Assembly: GCA_003161435.1 (NCBI GenBank)
Contig: PMOS01000007.1
Coordinates: 41,077 to 105,076 of the forward strand
Source: Vulcanimicrobiota bacterium
GTDB taxonomy: Bacteria > Vulcanimicrobiota > Vulcanimicrobiia > Vulcanimicrobiales > Vulcanimicrobiaceae
Reading direction: 5' to 3'
DNA length: 64,000 nucleotides
In this document: positions 50,138 through 60,000 of the stretch, in pieces
Position numbering within the stretch: the first letter of the stretch is position 1
Layout: each line of letters opens with the position of its first letter
Notes under the pieces: generated by a model
Seen by the model: only the letters and a program-made list of their open reading frames with translations
What the model was told of the DNA's origin: nothing
The model's database searches: none
Translations under genes and position numbers: made by a program

Positions 50138-52804
50138 TCAGTCGTGCAGCGCTTCGAGCGCCGCGCGACTGCGCTCGAGCTCGCGGCGGTACTCGGTGAG
50201 CTTCACGCGCTCCCCGTCCACGACTTCGGGCGATGCCTTGGCGACGAACGCGTCGTTGGCGAGCTTCTTCTCCGATCGCGCGACCTCGGACTCGAGCCGC
50301 GCGATCTCTCGAACGTAGCGTTCGCGCAGTTGCGCCGTGTCGGCGACGCCGCGGACAGCCAGGATCCGTTCCCGCGCGCCACCGTCTCCGCCCGCGTACG
50401 TGGTGACGCGTGCGCGGGCGAGCGTCGCAATCGCCTCGACCGCGTCGCGCTCGCCTTCGAGCGTCGCCGGGATCTCGACGCGCATCCAGTCCTTGGGCGC
50501 GATCCCCCATTCCGAGCGCGCGTTGCGCAGCTGCTCGACCTTCTCGATCACGCTGCGAAACAGGTCGGCTTCGGCCGGGAACGACGGGATCTCGGCGACG
50601 TCGGGCCAGGAGGCGGTGACGATCGTCGCGCCGTCGTGCGGCAGCGCCAGCCAGATCTCCTCGGTCACGAACGGGGCGATCGGATGCATCGCGCGGGCGA
50701 ACGCGTTCAGCACGAACGAGAGCACCGCCGCGCGCGTCTCCTGTTGACCGGTCGATTTGGTCGCCTCGACATACCAATCGCACAGGGTGTACCAGCCGAA
50801 CTGCAGCAACGCATCGGCCGCAACGCCGAACGCGAAGCCGTCGTACGCGCGCGTGACGGCCTCGACGCAACCGCGCAGCTCGGTGAGGATCCACTTGTCG
50901 GCGAGCGTGAGCTTCTCGGCCGCCGGCAGTACCGCGGCGTCGGGCAAGCCTTCGGGCAAGGCGGAGGTGTAGCGCAGCGCGTTCCAGAGCTTGGTCGCGA
51001 AACGTTTCGCCTCGTCGCAGTACCGTTCGTCGAAGCGGAGTTCTTGGGAATCCAGCCGCATCTGGCGCAGGACGCCGAAGCGCGTCCCGTCGGCGCCGTA
51101 CTTGGGGACGAGGTCGGTCATCGGATCGATCGCGGCGTCGAGCGACTTGGACATCTTGCGGCCGTGCAGATCGAAGACGAGCGGCGTGATGAAGACCGTC
51201 GAGAACGGGATCTCTCCGACGAAACGCAGGCCGAGCATCACCATCCGCGCGACCCACAGGAAGATGATGTCACGGCTGGTGACCATGACTTGGTTGGGAT
51301 ACCAGTGCTCGAGCTCGGGCGTGCGCTCGGGCCAACCCAAAATCGAGAACGGCCACAGCCCCGAGGAGAACCAGGTGTCGAGCGTGTCCGGGTCGCGGCG
51401 CAGCTCGTCGGTACCGTAGCGTTCGCGTGCGACGCGCTTGGCCTGGTCCTCGGAGTGCGCGACGATCACGTCGTCGGCCGGCGTGTACCACACCGGCAGC
51501 TGGTGACCCCACCACACCTGGCGCGAGATGTTCCAGTCGCGGATGTTCTCGAGCATCGCGGCGTACGTGCGCCCGAAGCGCTCCGGAACGAAAGTGATCC
51601 GGCCGGCGCGATATGCAGCCAGCGCCGGCTCGGCCAGCGGCTGCGTCTTGACCCACCACTGCAGCGAGAGCAGCGGTTCGATCACCGCGTGCGTGCGCGA
51701 GCTCAGCGGCAGCTTGGTGCGGTACGGCTTCACCTCGACCAGGGCGCCGCGCACGCGCAGGTCGTCGACGATGAGCGATCGCGCTTCGAAGCGGTCGAGC
51801 CCCACGTAGGGCGCCATCTTCTCCGCCTGCGCGTCGATCGGCGCGCGGCGTTCGGGTCCCTCGTCGTATCGCCACAGCGGCGCGGCGATTCGCCCGTCGA
51901 AGTCGATCACGGTCGGCATCGGCAGATCGTGTCGCCGGCCGATCTCGTAGTCGGTCTGATCGTGCGCCGGCGTCACCTTCACCGCGCCGGTGCCGAACTC
52001 GGGCTCGACGGCGTCGTCGGCGATCACCGGGATCGCGCGCTCGACGATCGGCAGCACGACGTTCGTCCCGATGAGGTGCGCGTAGCGCTCGTCGTTGGGG
52101 TGGACGGCGACCGCGACGTCGGCGAGGTACGTTTCTGGGCGCGTCGTCGCGATCACCAACCCGTCGCCACCGTCTTCGCCGCGGTACCGGATGTGCCACA
52201 AGAACGTGTCGCGCTCTTCGTCTTCGACCTCGGCGTCGGAGAGCGTCGACTGCGCGACCGGATCCCAGTTCACCAACCGCGTGCCGCGATAGATGAGGCC
52301 ATCGTCGTAGAGGTCGACGAACACCTTGATCACCGCCGCCGAGAGGCCGGGGTCCAGCGTGAATCGCTCGCGCGCCCAGTCCGGCCCGAACCCCAAAACG
52401 CGGAACGCTTCGTTGATCGCACCGCCGTACTGCTCGCGCCACTCCCACGCGCGCGCCAGGAACTTCTCGCGCCCGAGCCCCGCGCGGGTGAGCCCTTCCT
52501 TTGCGATCTCGCGCACCAGGACGGCCTCGGTCGCGATCGCCGCGTGGTCTTGGCCGGGAAGCCAGTCGGCGTTCTCGCCGAGCATGCGGTGGTAGCGCGT
52601 CAGCACGTCCTGCGGCGTGAACGTCGAGCCGGTGCCCAGATGCGCGCGGCCGGTGATGTTCGGCGGCGGCATCGAGATGATAAATGGAGGCCGCGCCGGA
52701 TCGGGCTCTTCGTGGAAAACGCCCATCTCGAGCGAGCGCGCGTACAGACGCGGCTCGACTTCGGCGGGATCGTAGATCTTCGGAAGGTCTGGGCGGGCCG
52801 TCAT
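50138..52804 (-). CDS. valS: Valyl-tRNA synthetase
   Basis: 888 aa from ATG 52804; a GTG at 52810 would add two residues. The class I HIGH-type motif appears as PPNITGRAHLGTG, and KMSKS as GRKMSKSLDAA. An editing domain (CP1) occupies the middle, and a C-terminal coiled-coil arm (residues about 825-888) is typical of ValRS. It overlaps or abuts the MocR-type gene. Confidence 0.98.
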   Translation of the reverse strand: MTARPDLPKIYDPAEVEPRLYARSLEMGVFHEEPDPARPPFIISMPPPNITGRAHLGTGSTFTPQDVLTRYHRMLGENADWLPGQDHAAIATEAVLVREIAKEGLTRAGLGREKFLARAWEWREQYGGAINEAFRVLGFGPDWARERFTLDPGLSAAVIKVFVDLYDDGLIYRGTRLVNWDPVAQSTLSDAEVEDEERDTFLWHIRYRGEDGGDGLVIATTRPETYLADVAVAVHPNDERYAHLIGTNVVLPIVERAIPVIADDAVEPEFGTGAVKVTPAHDQTDYEIGRRHDLPMPTVIDFDGRIAAPLWRYDEGPERRAPIDAQAEKMAPYVGLDRFEARSLIVDDLRVRGALVEVKPYRTKLPLSSRTHAVIEPLLSLQWWVKTQPLAEPALAAYRAGRITFVPERFGRTYAAMLENIRDWNISRQVWWGHQLPVWYTPADDVIVAHSEDQAKRVARERYGTDELRRDPDTLDTWFSSGLWPFSILGWPERTPELEHWYPNQVMVTSRDIIFLWVARMVMLGLRFVGEIPFSTVFITPLVFDLHGRKMSKSLDAAIDPMTDLVPKYGADGTRFGVLRQMRLDSQELRFDERYCDEAKRFATKLWNALRYTSALPEGLPDAAVLPAAEKLTLADKWILTELRGCVEAVTRAYDGFAFGVAADALLQFGWYTLCDWYVEATKSTGQQETRAAVLSFVLNAFARAMHPIAPFVTEEIWLALPHDGATIVTASWPDVAEIPSFPAEADLFRSVIEKVEQLRNARSEWGIAPKDWMRVEIPATLEGERDAVEAIATLARARVTTYAGGDGGARERILAVRGVADTAQLRERYVREIARLESEVARSEKKLANDAFVAKASPEVVDGERVKLTEYRRELERSRAALEALHD

Positions 52805-52806
52805 GG

Positions 52807-54297
52807 TCACCCGCGTTTAATACGCGCCAACCCCGACACGACCCGCTCGATCTCATCGACTCCTCTGCGGATCTGCTCCGGCGAGGCGACCGCATGGCCG
52901 AGCACCAAACCGTGTTTGCGCGCCGAACCGATGTACGCCGTGGAGAGCGGTAAGGCATTGACACCCGCGTCCTCGAGCGCCTTCACAACACTGACGTCGT
53001 CGAGGCCGTTGACCAGTTCGGTAACGGTGAAGGTTCCGGCGTGCGAAGGCCTGACGACGAGCGCGCCGGCCAGCTTGCTCTCGATTCTCGCCCGCAACAG
53101 CTCGTGGCGCTCTTGGTAGACCGCTCGCGTCTTGTGCAGATGTTTGGCATACAGACCGCGCTCCATGAACTCCGCCAGCACAGCTTGGGGCAGCGGCGCC
53201 GGGAAGCGGTCGATGGCCCGGCGTGCCGCGACGAACGATGTAAGCAAGTCGGGTGGTACGACGATGTACCCGAGCCGGACTCCCGGGTAAATCGTTTTGC
53301 TGAACGTGCCGACGTGTATTACCCGCTGCGCTTCGTCCAGCCCGTACAGCGCCGCATAGCTTCTCCCGTCGTACCGGAGATCGCCGTCGTAGTCGTCTTC
53401 GACGATCCAAGCCCGACGCGATGCCGCATAGTCCAACAGCGCGAGCCGCCGCTGAATCGGCATCAAACCACCGAGCGGCCACTGGTGCGTCGGCGTCACG
53501 TAGATCGCGCGCGGCTTAGGGGAGAGCGCTCGTCCGGCATCGATGTCGAGACCGGCGTCGTCAACGGGCACCGGGATGAGACGGCCCGTCCGCGCCCGGA
53601 ATGCGACCCGCGCGGGCGGATATCCCGGCTCTTCGACCCAAACGGGCTCGTCCGGATCGATGAGGACGATGCTGCAAAGGAAGTATCCCATCTGACCGCC
53701 CGTTGTAATGATGATTTGGTCGGCATTACAGCGGCAAGACCGAAACGTCCGCAAGTGGCGCGCGATCTCGTTCCGCAAGGGCAAGTACCCTTGCGGGTCG
53801 GACTCGCTCATGAGCCGGCGAGAATCCGCACGCGCCTGTCGCGCGATGATACGCGACCATGCCTCGATCGGAAAGACGTCGACCGCGGCGGCCGACGGTT
53901 GAAAAGGTCGCGCAACGTGCACGGCCGGCGACGTCTGCCAGACGCGGAGCGCGTCTGCGGTCGACGAGAGGGGTCGCGGCTCGATCGCCGGCCGAGGAGC
54001 GAGAGGAGCAGCGCGTGCGGCATTCGGCGCCACGAACGTGCCGGCGCCGCCCCGGCTCTCCAGGAAGCCTTCACCGATGAGCAGCTCGTATGCGGCCAGC
54101 ACGGTATTCCGCGAGACGCCGATCCGCTGAGCAAGCTGACGCGTCGAGGGGATCGCTTCATCTGCCCTGAGCTCGCCGCGCAGAATCGCTTCACGAAGCG
54201 CGGCGTAGATTTGCCGGTGCTTCGGTTCAGTCGCTTTCGGGTCGACCCGTATGGCCGAGTAGGCGGATTCGCCGTACGATGGGGCCACTGGTTCCAC
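52807..54297 (-). CDS. MocR/PdxR-type regulator (GntR HTH plus aminotransferase domain)
   Basis: 496 aa. Residues 25-90 form a GntR winged helix (QIYAALREAILRGELRADEAIPSTRQLAQRIGVSRNTV in pieces). Residues 120-490 are an aspartate-aminotransferase-like domain with a PLP lysine in VGTFSKTIYPGVRLG. Such proteins use PLP as effector; some activate pdx genes. The pdxH gene is 18 kb away, so the target is unknown. It is divergent from the LysR gene. Confidence 0.92.
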   Translation of the reverse strand: MEPVAPSYGESAYSAIRVDPKATEPKHRQIYAALREAILRGELRADEAIPSTRQLAQRIGVSRNTVLAAYELLIGEGFLESRGGAGTFVAPNAARAAPLAPRPAIEPRPLSSTADALRVWQTSPAVHVARPFQPSAAAVDVFPIEAWSRIIARQARADSRRLMSESDPQGYLPLRNEIARHLRTFRSCRCNADQIIITTGGQMGYFLCSIVLIDPDEPVWVEEPGYPPARVAFRARTGRLIPVPVDDAGLDIDAGRALSPKPRAIYVTPTHQWPLGGLMPIQRRLALLDYAASRRAWIVEDDYDGDLRYDGRSYAALYGLDEAQRVIHVGTFSKTIYPGVRLGYIVVPPDLLTSFVAARRAIDRFPAPLPQAVLAEFMERGLYAKHLHKTRAVYQERHELLRARIESKLAGALVVRPSHAGTFTVTELVNGLDDVSVVKALEDAGVNALPLSTAYIGSARKHGLVLGHAVASPEQIRRGVDEIERVVSGLARIKRG

Positions 54298-54386
54298 CCC
54301 TGCCTTTCAGAGCGGGCCTGGCGAGGTCCACCTCACCGGTGCATCATACCTGCAACGTGGACCCCGGGACACCAACGAATGACTCC

Positions 54387-55289
54387 GTGCTCAACTTGCG
54401 CGATCTCGAATGCTTCATGGCGATCGTGGAAAAGCGTAGTTTCGGTCGCGCGGCACCATTTCTTGGGATGACGCAGCCCCCTTTGAGCCGCCGCATCGCC
54501 GCGCTCGAGGACGAGCTGGGCACGACGCTGTTCTCGCGGGCGCACAGGCAAGTCGAGCTAACCACCGCGGGCGAGCTGCTTTCGAGCGAGGCACGTGACC
54601 TGCTCGCACGGGCCCGACTCGTCAAACACGTCATGCGGCAAGCAGCCCGCGGAACGAGCGGAAACCTCCGGTTGGGCACGCGCAGTGTCTCGCGCTACCT
54701 GCTGATTCCGGACGCGATTCGCCGGCTGCGTGAGATGAATCCGCAGTACTCTGTGACGGTGATCGACCCGTTACCGACACAGCACGTCGAGCATCTGCGC
54801 AATGGGCTGTTCGACCTCACGGTGTTGAGCGGTCCGGTGAAACTGGACGGCGGACTGCGCAAGGTTCCGCTTCGCGGCGACCCGATGGTCGTTGCGCTGC
54901 CCGAACATCATCCTCTCGCCGAGCGCCAGGTCGTCGATTCGCGAGATCTCGCTAAGGAAGCGTTCATCGAGGTCGCCCGGTACGAACCGTTGGGATACAA
55001 GGACCTTATGCGCGGCGCTTGCGTGCGGGCCGGGTTCGTCCCGCGCGTCGTCCAGGAGGTCGACAGCGTCGACATGCTCGCTGTCTGCGTAGCCGCCGGC
55101 ATGGGCGTCGCTCTGATGCATGATGTCCATCGGGAGCTCTCCGTCCCGGGTGTCGTCTACCGGCCGATCCATCCCGCTGAACCGCCCATCGAGTTGAGCG
55201 CAGTGTGGCGCGCGGACGACGCGAATCCGGTGATCGAGCCGTTCGTCGAATGTTTAGCCGCCGCCGCGGGTCAAGGGCGCCAGCCGTAG
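54387..55289 (+). CDS. LysR-type transcriptional regulator
   Basis: 300 aa, GTG start. The HTH is LRDLECFMAIVEKRSFGRAA...MTQPPLSRRIAALEDELGTTLFSR. The effector domain (residues 90-290) is intact with DPLPTQHVEHLRNGLFDLTVLSG. The 90-bp gap to the divergent MocR gene probably contains its operator. Effector unknown. Confidence 0.93.
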   Translation: MLNLRDLECFMAIVEKRSFGRAAPFLGMTQPPLSRRIAALEDELGTTLFSRAHRQVELTTAGELLSSEARDLLARARLVKHVMRQAARGTSGNLRLGTRSVSRYLLIPDAIRRLREMNPQYSVTVIDPLPTQHVEHLRNGLFDLTVLSGPVKLDGGLRKVPLRGDPMVVALPEHHPLAERQVVDSRDLAKEAFIEVARYEPLGYKDLMRGACVRAGFVPRVVQEVDSVDMLAVCVAAGMGVALMHDVHRELSVPGVVYRPIHPAEPPIELSAVWRADDANPVIEPFVECLAAAAGQGRQP

Positions 55290-55331
55290 AGCAGCAACGG
55301 AGGGCGTTGGGATCTCGCACCGGCCCGGGTT

Positions 55332-55598
55332 TCAGATCCCGGTGCCGTCGCCGCCTTCTTCGGTCGCGTCGGTGGTGCCGCCGGCCTTGCCGTAGACTGC
55401 CGGGGCCGTTTCGTCGACGCTGTCGTCGCCGGCAAGGATTTCCTCGCCGCGGATCGTCTCGGTGTTTCGCTGGGTCAGCGCCGGTTCGTCGGTGCTGCCC
55501 CCGCTCTCGCCGTTGCCGGCGCCGGCATCTTCGTTCAAGGCGCTCTCCTCGGTCGTCGTATCGTCGACCCGGTCATACCCGCGGCCCCGCGCGCTCAC
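55332..55598 (-). CDS. Acidic low-complexity hypothetical protein
   Basis: 88 aa, GTG start in GTGA overlap with the upstream HAD stop. It is rich in Thr, Glu, Asp and Gly (TTTEESALNEDAGAG, GGTTDATEEGGDGTGI) with no helix or motif. The overlap favours a real gene, but composition could also arise by chance on a GC-rich strand. Confidence 0.5.
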   Translation of the reverse strand: MSARGRGYDRVDDTTTEESALNEDAGAGNGESGGSTDEPALTQRNTETIRGEEILAGDDSVDETAPAVYGKAGGTTDATEEGGDGTGI

Positions 55599-56260
55599 AC
55601 GAACGCGGCGAGCTCGTGCAATCCTCGCAGATGAACTTCGGGCGGCGGCGTGAGCGCTTCATGCGTACGGCCGGCTCGATTGCACCAGGCGACACGAAAG
55701 CCGAAGTTTGCGGCACCCCACGCGTCCCACGCATTCGAGGACACGAAGACGATCTCGTTCGGCGCGCAGGCGAAACGCGCCGTGGCGAGCGCGTAGACGC
55801 GCGGATCCGGTTTGAAGGCGCGCACCGCGTCGACGGACAGCACGTCGGTGAGCACGTCGAGGATGCCGGAGGCTGCCAGCGCAGCCCGTGCCGAGGTAGG
55901 CGTACCGTTGGTGAGCACGGCGCGGGGGATGTCGCGGGCGGCGAGCGCGTGCAACGCCGGCGCGACGTCGTCGTAAGCGGGCATCGTTTGCCAGGCGTCG
56001 ACGAGTTGCGCACGAGCGTTCGCGTCGAGCGCAGCGTTGCGTTCGGCGCAGGTGAACTCCAGCGCCAGCGCCGTGAGCTGGTCGAAGTCGCGGTATGCGT
56101 TCGCCAGCGTCGTGATGAACGCGTACTCGATCTGCTTGCGGCGCCAGTCGGCGACGAACGCATCCGCGTCCACGACGCCCGCCGCGGCGACGTGCGCGCG
56201 CATCGACTCGATCGTCAGGATCGTTCCGTAGAGATCGAAGACGACCGCCGCGACGGTCAC
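55595..56260 (-). CDS. Haloacid dehalogenase type II-like HAD hydrolase
   Basis: 221 aa, GTG start. Motif I is VVFDLYGTI (D8 nucleophile), motif II VLTNGTPTSA, and the L-2-haloacid-dehalogenase-like motif FVSSNAWDAWGAANFGF with WCNRAG. It may hydrolyse short haloacids or phosphate esters. It follows the YqeG-like gene after one base. Confidence 0.9.
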   Translation of the reverse strand: MTVAAVVFDLYGTILTIESMRAHVAAAGVVDADAFVADWRRKQIEYAFITTLANAYRDFDQLTALALEFTCAERNAALDANARAQLVDAWQTMPAYDDVAPALHALAARDIPRAVLTNGTPTSARAALAASGILDVLTDVLSVDAVRAFKPDPRVYALATARFACAPNEIVFVSSNAWDAWGAANFGFRVAWCNRAGRTHEALTPPPEVHLRGLHELAAFV

Positions 56261-56261
56261 G

Positions 56262-56744
56262 TCAGGTGCGCCGGGCGATGGTGCGCTCGAGGAAGCGCAG
56301 CACGCGGGTGAGCGGGAAGTCGTGCTCGACCAGCGGTTTGGTCAGCAGCGTGCGGAGGCCGAGAAACTTCGCGCCCAGGACGTCGGTGAACAGCTGGTCC
56401 CCGATCACGATCGTGGCGCGGCGCGGCGTCCCCAGCAGCCGCAGCGCGCGCAAGAAGGCGAAGGGCAGCGGCTTGAGGGCGTTGGGGACGACGGAGATCC
56501 CGAGCTTCGCCCCGACCGAGGCGACGCGCTCGCTGAAATTGTTCGAGACGAGCACGAGCGCGAAGCCGCGGGCCCGTGCTGCCGCCACCCAGTCGGCCAC
56601 GCCCGGTGCGAGCTCGGGCTGGTGGTAGGCGCAAACGGTATTGTCGAGGTCCACGACGATCCCGCGGACGCCCGCGGCGCTCAACATGTCGAGCGACACC
56701 TCGGGCAGGGTGTCCGCGTGATGATCGGGCCGAAACCTCTCCAC
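56262..56744 (-). CDS. YqeG-family HAD phosphatase
   Basis: 160 aa, GTG start with GGGGAT upstream. The order VERFRPDHH...GIVVDLDNTVCAYHQPE, LVSNNFSERV, GDQLFTDVLGAKFLGL is characteristic of YqeG/PGP-like phosphatases. The role is probably lipid or small phosphate metabolism. A longer start at 56849 is possible but would run into the region upstream of nrdJ. Confidence 0.9.
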   Translation of the reverse strand: MERFRPDHHADTLPEVSLDMLSAAGVRGIVVDLDNTVCAYHQPELAPGVADWVAAARARGFALVLVSNNFSERVASVGAKLGISVVPNALKPLPFAFLRALRLLGTPRRATIVIGDQLFTDVLGAKFLGLRTLLTKPLVEHDFPLTRVLRFLERTIARRT

Positions 56745-56866
56745 GCTATCCCCGATTCCGTCCACAGCTAGCTCACCCCGCTCGCCGCCCGCCCACAGCG
56801 CCGCTTGCGGCCATCCCCCGAAAAGAAAAAGTCGTCCACCTACATTCACAAGGGAACCTGGCTGCG

Positions 56867-56913
56867 GTACAATATCTAGTACAGCCCGGCGTGCCTAGGC
56901 ACAAGTGATTGTG
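56867..56913. promoter_or_regulatory. Pair of NrdR-box-like operators
   Basis: Box 1 (56867-56882) contains CAATATCTAGT, matching 10 of 11 positions of the core CwAtATaTwGt that I remember. Box 2 (56900-56913) is CACAAGTGATTGTG, an inverted repeat sharing CAA...ATTGT. Their centres are 32 bp apart, three helical turns, as in known NrdR operators. They lie about 110-150 bp before nrdJ. No nrdR gene is in the window. Confidence 0.6.
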
Positions 56914-56942
56914 TCTGGACCCACTTTCGGGCGGCGAGGGGA

Positions 56943-56971
56943 TTGACGGAATCGAACAGACGTTCGATACT
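56943..56971 (+). promoter_or_regulatory. Candidate sigma-70 promoter of nrdJ
   Basis: TTGACG (56943-56948), a 17-bp spacer and GATACT (56966-56971) lie about 50 bp before the nrdJ ATG. Confidence 0.45.
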
Positions 56972-57020
56972 TTATAGTCCCCGCTCCGCTTTCCATCGCG
57001 ACCGAGAGGACGCAGCCCGC

Positions 57021-60000
57021 ATGAAGTTCGCGCGCACCTATTCCGCCCCGGGCGACCCCTACGCCGGCATCGAGTTCGAGCCGCGCACGTCGCGGATCGT
57101 CAACCCTGACGGGAAGCTCGTTTTCGAGGCCAAGGACGTCGCCATTCCGACCGGGTGGTCCCAGGTCGCGACCGACATCCTGGCCCAGAAGTACTTCCGC
57201 AAGGCCGGCGTCCCTGACAAGACGATCAGGGTCGCCGAAGAGGGCGTCCCGGAGTGGCTGTGGCGCTCCGAGCCGGCCGACGACGCAAAGTTCGTCGGCG
57301 AGAGCGATGCGCGGCAGGTCTTCAACCGCCTGGCCGGCTGCTGGACGTACTGGGGCTTCAAGCACGGCTACTTCGACACCGAGTTCGAAGCGCGCGCCTA
57401 CTACGACGAGATGTGCGCGATGCTCGCCCGCCAGATCGGCGCGCCCAACAGCCCCCAATGGTTCAACACGGGCCTCCACTGGGCGTACGGGATCTCCGGT
57501 CCGGCGCAAGGTCACTACTACGTCGATCCCAAGACCGGCGTGCTCTCCGAGTCGACCTCGGCCTACGAGCATCCGGCTCCCCACGCCTGTCTGCCGTACG
57601 ATGCGCGGGTGATGACGCCGGACGGTCCGGTCCCCATCGGCTCGATCGTCGAGAACGACCTCGTCGGTCTGCAGGTCTACGACGAGACCGGTCTGACGCG
57701 CGTCGTGGCGACGGCCTACAACGGCGTCAAGCCCGTTTACCGCGTCCGGCTCTCGAACGGAAACACGATCGAGGCGACCGGCGACCATCTCGTTCTCGCG
57801 TGCGACGAACACCAGGGCAAACGCTCGTGGCGCGAGGTTCAGGCGCTCAAGCCAGGGATGCGTTTGATTCAGCGCACGGATACACCACTCGTCGTGATCG
57901 CGGCGACCGGTGCGGCGATCGCTGCGCCGCCTCAGCCACCGGCGGATCCGGGCTGCGCCACCTTCGGACCGCTCCGCACGCGCGACTGGAACGTCGTGTT
58001 CGAGGGATCGAAAGGCGACGAGACGCGAGCGGCACAGACAGGCGACGAGATCATCGCGGCGGTCGAACCCATCGGCGAGGCCGACGTCTACGACATCCAA
58101 ACCGAGAGCCACACCTTCCTGACGAACAACGTCGTCGTCCACAACTGCTTCATCCAAAGCGTCACCGACGATCTCGTCAACGAAGGCGGGATCATGGACC
58201 TCTGGGTCCGCGAAGCACGCATCTTTAAATACGGGAGCGGCTGCGTCTCCGAACGCGCCTTCGTCCCGATCGTCGGACGCGGTCTCGTGCGCATTGGTGA
58301 GCTCTTCCGTGAGGTGAGCCGCGGGCGAGCCGTCCACGACTTCGACGGGTCCGGTCGGTATGTCGACGTCGGCGATCTCGGCTTGCGCACGTTCTCCGCA
58401 GATCGCACGACGGGCCGTATCGTCGAAGACGCGATCGACCGTGTGTGGACCTATGACGTCGCGCGCGAGGATAAGCGCACGGTGCGCTTCGATACCGGCG
58501 CGCGCGCTACGGTTTCGGCGTGGCATCCGTTCATGGTCTGGAACGGCGAGGAGATCGTCGAACGCCGCGCTGACGCGCTCCGTCCGGGTGAGGCCGTCCT
58601 AGGACCGACCCAGGACGTCCGCCGTCTTCTCGACGCGGCCTCGTCTCCGGAACGCATCACCTACAACGTGACGCGCTTCCGCTCCAACGAGATTCATCAC
58701 GTCGACGTCGACGCCGACATCGCATGGCTCACCGGCTACTTCCTCGGCGACGGCAATCTAATGCGGCAGCGCCGCGAGCATCGCCGTTCGTACGGGACGT
58801 ATTTCTACGACGACTTGCGCTTGCGGTTCTTCGACGAAGACCGCGAACCGCTCGAGCGGGTGCAACGCATCCTTGCAGAGCGCTTTGGTGCCAAGTCGTC
58901 GGTACGCGCCGACGGAACCCAAGGCCGGCCGACGAAGTGCCTCAGCCTGACCTGCACGCGCGCAGCGGCGACAGCATTTTTCGCGGCGGCCGTGAGCGAG
59001 CCCGGGTCGAAGACGTATACGCTTAGCGTCCCGTCTTTCATCCGTCGCGCCGGCGCTGCCGTTCAGGAAGCGTTCCTTGCGGGACTCGTCGACGCCGACG
59101 GGACGGTCGACGGCGGTCGCGCCACGGCGACGTCCGTTTGCCGCCCATTCGTCGAGGAAGTCGCCGCAATGGCGTCGCTACTCGGCATCGGCGGCGGGGT
59201 CGTCTCAAACGGCGGCTACCACATGGCGACGGTCGTGCGCCGCTCTGCGCCCTCGCAGCGTCGCACCTGGTTCGTGTCACAACTCGAAACGCCGCGGCAT
59301 CGTGACGCGCTCGCTCGAGATGATGATCGCGGCTTCCGGCGCTATTGCATGCCGCTGGTGGAGAGCATCGGCGACCGCGTCTTTCCGCGGGCCGAAGGCG
59401 AATGGCTGCACGCGGACGTCGGTGGCGAGCGCTTTCACGTCGGCCGTCTGGTCTACGAGGGTCTCGTCAACCCGCAGAAGCTCCTCGCTGCGATCAGCCG
59501 CATGCCCGAAAGTGCCGTCGATACCGACGTCGAGCGTGCCCGTATCGTGGCCGAGGGCGTAGCGTTCGTCGTCTCAGTCGACGACGTCGAGGAAGACGTC
59601 CCTTTCAACGACCTCACGACTCGCCGCACGAACACCTATCTCGCGGGCGAGAATGCGCTCGTCGCCATTCATAACACCGGTTCAAACTTCTCGCGCGTTC
59701 GTGGCGAGGGCGAGAAGCTGTCCGGCGGCGGTACGTCGTCGGGACTGATGTCATTCTTGAAGGTCGGCGATCGCGCAGCCGGCGCGATCAAATCCGGTGG
59801 CACGACGCGGCGCGCAGCCAAGATGGTTTGCCTCGATCTCGATCATCCGGACATCGAAGAGTTCATCACTTGGAAGGTGACCGAGGAGCAGAAAGTCTCC
59901 GATCTCGTTACGGGCTCGATCACGTGCGAGAAGCATCTCAACACGATCATGAAGGCGGCGAACGACGAATCGCTGCCGGCATCGGCACGCCTCGATCCGG

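Noticed and set aside
55317..55345. GCACCGG/CCGGTGC stem between the LysR gene and the acidic small gene as terminator
   Set aside because: Only 7 bp, a 15-base loop and no T-run; overlaps a coding stop. Not listed as a feature.
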